DNA of 64,000 nt from Asparagopsis taxiformis. Taxonomy: Eukaryota > Rhodophyta > Florideophyceae > Bonnemaisoniales > Bonnemaisoniaceae. The stretch covers positions 1 to 64,000 of the forward strand of contig JALQPE010002660.1 in assembly GCA_030407315.1 (NCBI GenBank), given 5' to 3'. The notes under the pieces are model-generated. The model was not told where the DNA came from. It made no database searches and saw nothing but the letters and a program-made list of their open reading frames with translations. Positions 55,451 to 64,000 of this stretch are shown here, in pieces (position 1 is the first letter of the stretch; the number at the start of each line of letters is the position of its first letter). The position numbers and the translations under genes are program-made.

Positions 55451-57963
55451 ATGAACGTCTCACCGGTGTCATTCCTACTCACCATGCATCTTGATCAACC
55501 GATATACTCGTCTTGCAGCCATCTCTTTTCCACGCTACCTGCAAATCTAACTACCGTTCAGAGATCATTCGTTCTGCTCCCACAGCAGATGGCTCCGCGT
55601 TTTCATCTCGCCGAAGCTAGGAATGACGCACTGGAGAAAGCCGAATCATACATGAAATCTCTTTCTAGGGACTCCGAATCAGAACACGCTCCTTCTGTTG
55701 AAACCATATCTATGCCGCGTAGCCACGATGAAGTGATGCATGGAATAGTGGGTACTTCTTCCGACTCTTTCCGATCCACGGCTTCGATGTATAAACCATT
55801 TTCACGACTACAACACAGGAAGAATTATGAAAGTGTGACGAGGTCCAGTTCAGTTCGTCAAAAGAGCAGCATGCTAGAGAGGCGGGTGAAGTTCAGTTTG
55901 TCACTGCCCAAAACAGATATAAGAAGAATACCATGCTGCAATAAGGGATGCTTCAGAAAAACCGACCATGTTTTCCTTCGGAATGAAGCAGAACGAGTTT
56001 TGTTGTACAACAGGGACGATCGCCGCAGGTATCTGCACGCTCTACTGGAACCAAACAGTAACCGGTTCTACTTCTCTGGGAAGCCTGTGTGTTGCGAATT
56101 CCTAGAGTACAGCTTCAAGTTTTCACGACACCTGCAGACCTCGGTAAAGAAAGCTTGCCAGAATGGGAGTCTTCCATTTATGGCTTCTCCGAAACGAATT
56201 TCTGGCTCTCCACATAGAGATGCAGTGATCTGCTTCCTTGAACGCTTGTCTGCCTCGACTGCTGATATGATGCCAGACAGTGGAGAGAAGCATCTGCCTC
56301 TTTTCGAGAAGAAGGCTGTGTACGAGATGTTCTGCGACCAATTTACGTTATTATACTCGAACCGGAACCCACCAACTTTGAGCTACTTCTACAACACCTG
56401 GAACACGTTTTGTGCGAATATCAAGGTTCGGCGTGTCCAGAGGTTCACGAAATGTTCGGAATGTGAGTACATACGTGATAAACTGGAAGCCATCGGGACA
56501 GATATTCAACGCACTGCTCCGCTTCTGGAACGTCGCCAGCGTCATATCGAGATGGTGGCACGGGAACGCAGGGAGTATCAAAAGAAGTGTGAAGAAGCGT
56601 CACTATATCCCTCCAGGTTCACGTCTCTGATCGTAGACGGGGCTGATCAATCAGGATACGGTCTTCCCCATTTCACGGTATGTACAAAAGCGACTGTTGG
56701 TCATAGTTTGAAGGTGAGACTCATAGGTGTTCTCGAACATGGTGTCCGAAAGCATCTTTCGTTGTACACACTTACTGCTGAATTCGAAACTGGGGCAAAT
56801 CATATCATCGAGGCAATTCACAGGACTCTTACCAAAAGGCTATGGGTTCGAGTCTTCAGGGAACACTGTACTTGCAGGTAGACAATTGCACGAGAGAGAA
56901 CAAGAACACGTTTCTGTTTTGCTATCTAGAATGTCTCGTTGCTTGGGGTGTGTTTGAAGAAGTACACGCTTCTTTCCTACCCATCGGCCACACCCATGCA
57001 GACATCGACCAGGCCTTTAGCTGTACCTCTCGCAGGCTACGTTCCCACAACGCCGTCACTATGGAAGATTTAGTTGAACAACTCAGAGTGTCCTATACTC
57101 CGGAACCCTCTGTCTCTCGTATGTTGCACGTGGCAAACTTCTCCGGTCTCTGCCGGAGTGAGAATTCGGTTGGAAAAGTGCATGCTTTCTCAAAATTCAG
57201 ATACTTCAGGTTTCACCGATCCCAAGATACAGGAAAAAGTTATGACTTCTACAGAACTGCATGCGATGTTAAGATATTTTGTGAAGACAACTGGAAGCCT
57301 CTCCCAGTTCTCACTCCGGGGCTGAATGGTTTCCTGGTTAAGCCTCCTGAACTGAAACGAACACCGAGTAATATCATACGTTCTCCTCCAGATCGACATG
57401 AGGTCCTGCTCCGTTTTCGTTCGGAAGAGAGCAGGGTCAGTAACAATTCTAAAATGGATCAGCTACATGAGCTTCTACGACAGGTTTATGAGGAAAGGGA
57501 AGATTCTTTTCATTGGAACCTCACCGAATGTTTCGAGATGAATGGCATGTATCGAAAAGGGAATCGGACCGTCGTCCCGATGGAGGAGGAACTCATGTCG
57601 ACTGCAGATTGCATACCACTATCAGACTTGCCCTACTCGGTGAATCGCTTCGTGGCTGTAAATGGAGAAGACTGTACTACTGAGATGCCGTTCTGGCTAG
57701 GACAAATTATGAGTTGTAAGAAAAACAACGAAGGGGTTATTTGTCAGCTGTGTGTTCGGTGGTACGAGGTCTACGATGGAAGAGACGCATGGTCAGGTAA
57801 GTATAGGCCTGCCATGCTTCGCAAGGGGAGAACAACAGTGGCTTGGAAGGGACATATTTCGGTTGACACCGTCATTGCAGAGTTCCCTTCACTAACAAAC
57901 AAGATGATAAGAGCTGGGGTAGAGAAAGAGATCAGGTCAGGCCTGGCGTCTATTCCGAAGTAA
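55451..57963 (+). CDS. DUF7869-type protein, putative transposase of the 12.2-kb element
   Basis: About 840 residues. After a basic start come CCNKGCF and RRRYLHALLEPNSNRFYF with PVCCEFLEYSFKFS (helical DNA-binding-like). Then LSYFYNTWNTFC and a Cys pair KCSECEYIRDKL follow. The core has three invariant acidic sites: LIVDGADQSGYGLPH (about 56630), LYLQVDNCTRENKN (about 56880) and FLPIGHTHADIDQAF (about 57000). The last two are the DUF7869 signature; an RNase H-like D-D-D site is my inference. The tail (EMPFWLGQIM, VRWYEVYDGRD) looks like a small beta-barrel. A -1 shift at 56834-56837 (AAAA) joins the two frames just before the second Asp. ATG 55451 or 55589 (MAPRFHL, better context) may be the start. 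It ends 104 bases from the right terminal repeat. Confidence 0.75.
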
Positions 57964-58116
57964 AAACGCCTCGTCTTCGACGACACGAGTAGTTCAATCA
58001 ACTTTGTTATCCTATTCAATCAATATGAAAAAACATCTCTCATGTTCAATCAACTTCAGAAAGTTGGATTCTGGTTTGGAAAGTACGTTCTGTTCATAGC
58101 GAAATCAGTGTTGAGG

Positions 58117-61041
58117 GGTGTTTTGAGCGACCTATTCGTTCGCACAGCAGTTGTTCCCATTGACAGCGATGGGAAAAAGGGTTTGAAGCACATTTATGTA
58201 CCTGATGGAACAGCAATTCGAATCCGATGTCATCCAGGAGCTCGTCAGGTTGCCGTCATCGAAAGAGCAAAAGGGTTCAGGAAGAGTGACAGAGATGGTG
58301 GGAAACCGAAGAGGAGAAGAGCGGCGGTTACGTCGTTGTGGTAACTTCATGCTAGGACCATAGTTACCTATGAGGCTCGACACGACGGTGAGCATGATGT
58401 GCATGTCGAAAAATATCTGCAGCCGCGAATGTCACATCTATTGGAATGGGAGAGGCAGCATGCTCTGCGAGCGATATCGCAATGTGTAATCGGAGCAGGA
58501 GCCAAGGGAAAAGGAACACGAGCTGGGGACGTGATAACCGTTCTATTACCAATTGGAATGGAAGAGGGTGATATTGTTCCACACGTCGTATTGGTGAACA
58601 GGTATTTGAAAGAGCAGGTCGGAGAAGCATCCACCATGTTACTTTGCTTTTCACCGGGCGCGAGCTTTGCTGAAGCCAGAAACCCGCCCGATAGACTAGG
58701 AAGCCCCAACTATGAAGAAATTCGTGTTTCAGGGGTGTTCTCGGATGGTTTCGGAGACCACAGGTCGCAATGGCACCCAGCGTCTCCGCGAGAAGATGCA
58801 CCATGTTGGGGAAAGCTGGAGGATGGTCGAAACTACTTTGTTTACCGATTTCTCCTTTACACGGATGACTTTGAACCATTCACAAGCAGGAAGGGAAGTT
58901 TTGGTGGATGCTATATGTTACCTCTCAATCTACCGCCTCGGAAAAGGGGAAGCTACCAAGCGGTTCGAGTGATTGGTTTGCCACCTCCGGGAGTGTCCAC
59001 AAATTGTGTATTGCGATATATCGTTCAAGATATAGTGCGAGGAAGCACAGAGGGTTTCCCAACGAAAAATGCAGAGGGAGAAGATGTTGTGGTATTTCTA
59101 GACCCAGTGAGGAGCATTGGAGACTATCCTGCAGTTTCACATACCCTGGATGTTCTTGGACACACATCAAACTCTCCGTGCCACATCTGCAGTTTCCGCA
59201 AATATGACCTGAGTAGTACTGGTGGCACGAAGAATGCATACACTTCGGTAGTGAACGGGCAAACATCGACGCATGCCAGGAGCAAGTATCGGAATGCATC
59301 GACACGTAAGGATGCCACAGAAACCCAGCTTCGCACTCTCGGACTGGCTGCAGAAGAAGGAGAAGATTTACCATTTCATGTCCTGAGCACTTCCTTGGAA
59401 GCAGTGCAGGAAGAAGTACCGAAGACGGAAAACGGAGTTTCAGTTGTCCCAGCAATTTTTGACCCGTACCGTTCCGCAGTGATAGCACCTGACCATCTAT
59501 TGTCTGGACTGGCACAAGATGTACTGAACGCTTGTATTTCAGCTGCCAGCCCACGAATTCGAGAGGTAGCTGAATTGCAAATTCTGGGCGCTCTGAAGAA
59601 GTTCAGGATGGGAAGGCAGAACCGTTTATTTGGAACCAACAATCTGCTTTCCATGAACATGAGTGACATATTCAGTGTGCTGCTGATAGCACCTATGGCA
59701 TTCGAAAACGCAGCTCGAATGATGGATGGGAAAGGGGAAGGTCATCGTGAAAAATTTGATGGGGCCGTCAAACTAGTAGTGATGTTTCAGAAGCTGGTTT
59801 CGTGTATTAGTTTCATGCCCGTATGGTGGAAAGACGGTCCACATGAAGTAGAGACGGCTGACGGAGAAGGTGGCAGGAATGAATACATTCTGGGAAGAAC
59901 CGTAGACTACGTGGAGACGTTGAATGAGTATTGTCGGAAAGTGAAGGGAGCAGGAGCACATTTGGACAAGCCTAATGTTCATCGTCTTGTCGAGTTTTGT
60001 GTTCATACGCTTCCTGCCTACGGCTCTGTGAAGCACGTGCAGGAGCTTATATTCGAACGGATGCATCAGCCGCTGAAGAAAGGTGTGAGAATGTCCAATC
60101 ACCAAAGCGAACAGCTTTCAGCGCTGGAATTAGTTCTTGCGGATGACTGGCAGACGAGAGTGGCCATTGTTTTGCGCGAAATCGGCATGGAGCCACAACA
60201 TTGGTCCTCGTCCGAATGCTCTCAAATGGTCAACGTTCTTTCACAGGAGCTAGGGAGAGAAATAGATGTGGAAGACGAGGTAGTGAAAAACTGCTTCCAG
60301 GAACCGGTTCTCCAGCTTCTCTCCCAGCGTCGAGGAAAGATATTGTCGGCGGATGGTGAAATTGTGACGTGGAGAGGGCATGGAGGAATATCTATTGACG
60401 AGGTCAAGGAGTACATGAATGGAAAATGTGATATGGCAGAGGGTGCTGTAGGTGTTTTCAAACGGTTCTTTACCGAAAGGTACGGAAGCGGAACAAGCGG
60501 GTGTGGAAAGTATGCCGAATGGGTGAGAAGAGTTTCTAGAAGCACTACGACAGAGTGGGGAAGGAAAACAGTGCAGAGGTCTGGCTCTCTAGAATCAGGA
60601 GCTATCATCCATGCTGTTTGCCCTGAACAGAGGATATGTGAGGATGGTGCAACTTCACAAGCGATTCTGTACCCGGCGTCTCGTCTCACATCAGAGATAA
60701 TGCGGGGAAGAATTAATTATGAACCGCGGTTTTTTATTGTTCTAGCGTTCTTTATCCTGAGGAACGAGAGTGCGAGAGATGAGCAAGGTACAGCTTATGG
60801 AGTTTGCCTGGGTTTGCAAAAAACTGATGAAGGAGTGTTCAAGGTCGAAGAGAGGCGACGAACAGTAATTGTGGAGATGAGTGAGGGAGTCACTGAGGTG
60901 TTTGGTATGCACTATTGCAATGGGAGTGTATGCGAATATGATGAGAACATGAGGGAGGTAAGGCACGGACCCGGACTGCTGGAGGGTGGAGAGATATATG
61001 CACTATGTAGGCGAGACGGATTTCCACCGAGGGCTGCATGA
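58117..61041 (+). pseudogene. Transposase copy 2, 3' part
   Basis: Continues the gene begun at 44997, in frame after removal of the insertion. One TAA stop lies at 58342-58344; the frame is otherwise open for 900 codons. It carries YTDDFEPF (first Asp, about 58860), GGCYMLPLNLP, IGDYPAVSHTLDVLGH and CHICSF (second Asp, about 59130), and LIFERMHQPLKKGVR (Glu candidate, about 60055). This is the same architecture as copy 1 with clearly diverged sequence. Both end in a similar motif (ARADGYPPRTA in copy 1, CRRDGFPPRAA here). An ATG at 58399 could restart translation, but that protein would lack the N-terminal DNA-binding part. Confidence 0.82.
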
Positions 61042-61162
61042 TTTTTAGGGAAGAATAAAATGAATAACCAGATGCATCACATATGAATTGTACACTCTAG
61101 GGCGGTGGTGGATTGGTGCAAAGTAGTGGGGAGAGGATCTGAGAGGATGGAGGGAGGTATGC

Positions 61163-61605
61163 TTACAGCAAAGTCATCGTTACGATGACTTTGCTGTAAG
61201 AAAACGTTTCCATTACAGTGGCCAAGAATGTTTTACCGGGTAAAAAAATCGTGGCAGCTGTAATGATTTGCTTTCTTACAGCAAAGTCATCGTAACGATG
61301 ACTTTGCTGTAAGGAACCGTTTCCTTGCAGTGGCCGAAGAATTTTTTACCGGGTAAAAAATCAGCAAGAAATTTTACCGGGTAAAAAATTGTGGCCGCTG
61401 TAATGATTTGCTTTCTTACAGCAAAGTCATCGTAACGATGACTTTGCTGTAAGGAACCGTTTCCTTGCAGTGGCCAAAGAATTTTTTACCGGGTAAAAAA
61501 TCAGCAAGAAATTTTACCGGGTAAAAAAATTGTGGCTGCTGTAATGATTTGCTGTAAGAAAACGTTTCATTACAGCGGCCACAATTTTTTTACCCGGTAA
61601 AGAAA
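61163..61605. repeat. Palindrome family A array, right
   Basis: Three full P1 palindromes (61163-61199, 61276-61312, 61416-61452), a truncated one near 61545, and alternating P2 cores (TTTTACCGGGTAAAA, some doubled). A 140-base unit (P1 plus doubled P2) is repeated in tandem here and matches 5538-5665. The array lies about 790 bases before a decayed ParB gene of the copy 1 type. Confidence 0.92.
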
Positions 61606-62391
61606 TGTCCAGAGGACCTGCTCGTTGTAAGGAATATTGATCAACTGACGAAGAGGAAGCATTTTGAATCGACTAGGGTAGGAACGCAATGAGATTTGGT
61701 ATGCAAGAAAACTGAATCGCAGTAGTGAATAGGTAGTTGAAATGAATTCATATTGATGTTCGTTGGTGTATTGTCCACTGGAGCACATTGAAAACCATTT
61801 ATATGATCACCGTTTAAATAGTCAATGAATCCTTTGCAGCCGAGTACGCTAATAGGAAGAAATTCAAGCAGTGGCCTGCACGGGAACCGTTTATTTGTGA
61901 GTAGCAAAAGTTAGTGTAGAAATGAATTTTTCAGACTTGTAGGAGAGGTGGATCGTAGTAAATGTATAAAACTCACGTAGAATCGATTGATAGGAATCAA
62001 TGGTACGGAAGAAGAAGCGAGGTGGAGAGTGTGGATGAAATAGGTTGTTGGAATATGAATGATAATTGACGTGGTGAGGTAAACGGGTTCGATTGCATTA
62101 TATGCGCTAGAGGTACATACTATTAGGTGTAGATTGATGGAAAGGGCTAAACGCTTTGTGGAGGTACTATCCTGATAGTATCAGGATCAGGTAGAGTCAG
62201 AGGTGCTGAGCGGGTGCAGCGTAAGGTTCATCAGGACTGAAGGTAGGTAGGGAATGTCTTGTCCGGACAGTATATGAGAGGAAGCTGAGAGACGGGAAGC
62301 GCACTCGGAGGTACCACAATTGTGGATTTCATCGTCTACACAACATTTGAACAGAGAACCGATTGAACGAACTGAGATTGCAGGGATTACA
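61606..62391. other. Leader region of the third ParB-type gene
   Basis: No gene is supported. The sequence lacks the C/T-rich leader seen before copies 1 and 2. A perfect CTATCCTGATAGTATCAGGAT palindrome stands at about 62168-62189. Confidence 0.5.
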
Positions 62392-64000
62392 ATGGGAGAC
62401 AATAGTATCATGAATACTACAGCGGAGAAGAGCAATTCTCCTTCTGCTGAAGAGAAAAGCATCACTATTGCTCAGTACAGCTCTTCTAAAGTGCAAGTTG
62501 ATCCTCGCAAAGTGAAATTTCCGACAGTGACCTCCTGTTTGGTGCGACCGGGTCGTGTAAACGAACTGGCCAGCATTTTCATGGATAGAGGTTTCTCTAC
62601 CACTGGAACTATGATTACAGTCTGCAAAATGGAAGATAACGAAGGAGACGAGTTTTACTGCATCGATGGCTCTCATCGCATAGCTGCTCTGCAACTATGC
62701 CTGGAGAAGTACTCAGGAAAGAACAGGGATTCCTTGGAATTGGTTTGGGTACAACAGTTGATTGCGCCGAACGGGCGTCTAATTTTCGATGCGCTGGAGG
62801 TTCTGAAACTGTCTCTCGAAGCCAATATACAAACTCACGATGTCGCTTCTGTGAGCATTGCCGACAATGTGTGTGCGGTCATAGAGTTTCTCAGGTTTTC
62901 CAACCAGATGGATCTTCCTGTTGTCCGGCTTATTCTATTCTGAAAGAAGTGAGCTATATTCTGCCGTCCGACAGGAACCGTTCGGAGAACTCGTATAGGC
63001 AGTACATCAACATTGCGAAGGGGTTCAATCGCACAGACAGCGTTGCTTTCGTGTACTGGAGCTCTATCCCTAGCGTTTACAATGCTTTGGATAGGAACAG
63101 AGAAATCGAGGATGCAAGAACCGAGGGAAGAGATCCGGACTTTTCTCGAATTGACTCTGCCGATATGTACGGGTGCGTGCTCGATCTTATCAATAACGCA
63201 ATATTCCGCAATGGCACGGACGGACGAGGGACGCGCGATAAGGAGTGGTTCCAATGGTTTGTGCTCGAGATGACAGCGTAGTGGACAAGGATGAGGAGGA
63301 AGAGAGGACTTGTCAGAAATATCGGAAGCGGAAGTCCGTTCACAATGCGCACTTGGCTACTGGCTCTGTTGGCCATCTATGATATGGCAGAGGTCGTCCG
63401 CAAATGGTTGAACTCTGCAACGATGGAGGAATTCGTGCGACGGATTTGGCAGCAGAAAACGCGAAGGAGGTCGGGGATAATGATCATCGCATTGGAGAGC
63501 GCATTGTATTCGTCCTTGTCGACTTTCATGACGACGTGGTAGACAGTAGCAGTCTGAGAACCAAGAACGGGATGTATACAAACAGTTTTTACGACAAACT
63601 GGAATATGCTACCGGATAAAGGCATGCAGGAGACGAAAGCGGAGGAGGAGAGGGAACGGAATCGCATGACCCCCGGAGAAATAGAAAAAGCACTTGTTGC
63701 TGGCGCCAGAGCAGAAGACGAAGAAGCACCTACTGCCGCAGAACAGGGAAATAATTCTACAGAGAAGGAAACGGTGGAAACTTCTGGTCCTGTTCAAGCA
63801 GAAGAAGGAGTATCTGCCGAAGCCCAAGTAGAGCAGGAAGTTTCTGCTGTTGTGGAGGAAGAACAGGAAATTACTCCAAATGTGGTGGCTGAAGAAGTGA
63901 TTCCTGCTGTCGCGACGAAAGCAATAGAAGAGGCACCTCTGAGCACCCCGAAAGAAGCAGAAGACCGTCCTGCCGCAGCAAAAGAGGGAGGACAGGAACG
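62392..64000 (+). pseudogene. ParB/Srx-like gene of the copy 1 type, broken, running off the window
   Basis: Opens at ATG 62392 (MGDNSIMNTT). The ParB-like domain has FYCIDGSHRIAALQLC, then ASVSIADNVCAVIEFL, both close to copy 1. The frame shifts by -1 at 62927-62928 (GG) and continues as SYRQYINIAKGF, FVYWSSIPSV and FVLEMTA. It then meets a stop at 63279-63281, resumes in the same frame (GSPFTMRTWLLALLAIYDMAE), shifts again (-1 near 63450, then +1 near 63600) and enters an acidic Glu/Ala-rich linker (from about 63606) that is open to the window end. A dioxygenase domain, if present, would lie beyond 64000. The in-frame stop makes decay more likely than for copy 1. Confidence 0.72.

Larger units (their letters stand above)
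45876..58112. mobile_element. 12.2-kb element inserted in transposase copy 2
   Basis: Terminal inverted repeats of 46 bases (45876-45921 and 58067-58112) differ at about three positions and begin AACACTG(G/A)TTTCG. Inside them lie repeated TTGATTGA subterminal motifs on both sides (45944-45975; 57990-58055). The 4-base sequence GAGG stands directly outside both ends (45872-45875 and 58113-58116) and is a target duplication. Removing the element with one GAGG joins the host transposase in frame. The cargo is a helicase fragment, an acidic protein, a core-deleted DUF7869 relative, a ParB/methyltransferase remnant and, next to the right end, a nearly complete DUF7869 protein, the best candidate for its own transposase. 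Confidence 0.88.

Noticed and set aside
45850..58141. ATTCGTTC (45850-45857 and 58134-58141) as an 8-base target duplication
   Set aside because: It does not touch the inverted repeats, and excision between these copies would not keep the transposase frame. GAGG directly at the ends does.
1..64000. tRNA, rRNA, telomere repeats and LTR retrotransposons
   Set aside because: None could be recognised: no credible cloverleaf with A and B boxes, no reverse transcriptase or integrase motifs, no long terminal direct repeats.

Overview
The window looks like a repeat-rich nuclear genome of a eukaryote. Coding sequences are long and need no introns (the longest clean frame is 1158 codons), they are separated by non-coding DNA full of palindromes, and they combine eukaryotic chromatin domains (SET) with RNase H-fold transposases of the CACTA/Plavaka/KDZ type. 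No bacterial operons, tRNA or rRNA genes are visible. An alga with intron-poor genes, possibly a red alga, would fit, but the sequence does not settle this. Most genes seem to belong to mobile cassettes rather than to the host core.

Layout. 0-5.8 kb: a gene with a ParB/sulfiredoxin-like domain and a C-terminal 2-oxoglutarate/Fe(II) dioxygenase-like domain, flanked by arrays of a strong palindrome (family A). 6.1-9.6 kb: an intact minus-strand fusion of ParB-like domain, beta-class DNA amino-methyltransferase and SET domain. 10.1-13.3 kb: two unrecognised genes. 13.8-16.4 kb: a palindrome array (family C), an orphan SET fragment and a nested inverted duplication with three foldback repeats (family B). 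16.9-20.5 kb: a second ParB/dioxygenase gene, bracketed by family B foldbacks. 22-26 kb: a transposase gene, also bracketed by family B. 26-29 kb: non-coding, tandem repeats. 29.4-33.6 kb: a second methyltransferase-SET gene inside its own ~190-bp inverted repeats. 33.8-36.1 kb: a coiled-coil gene. 36.2-39.2 kb: a Plavaka-like transposase on the minus strand. 39-44 kb: tandem repeats, family C again and one unknown gene. 45.0-61.0 kb: a third transposase gene split by a 12.2-kb element (45876-58112) with 46-bp terminal inverted repeats and a 4-bp target duplication GAGG. This element carries a DUF7869-type putative transposase, a core-deleted relative of it, a ParB/methyltransferase remnant, a helicase fragment and an acidic protein. 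61.2-64 kb: another family A array followed by a decayed ParB gene like the first one.

Working hypothesis: the window holds a community of mobile cassettes that carry DNA base methyltransferases, candidate DNA dioxygenases and SET-type methyltransferases fused or linked to ParB-like domains. Each cassette sits next to its own palindrome family. This recalls, but differs from, the KDZ transposons of fungi that carry TET/JBP dioxygenases. The ParB-methyltransferase-SET chain is the most unusual object.

Caution: many genes are broken by single-base shifts, mostly -1 and mostly in homopolymer runs. This pattern suggests consensus errors at least as much as decay, so broken genes here may be intact in the organism.
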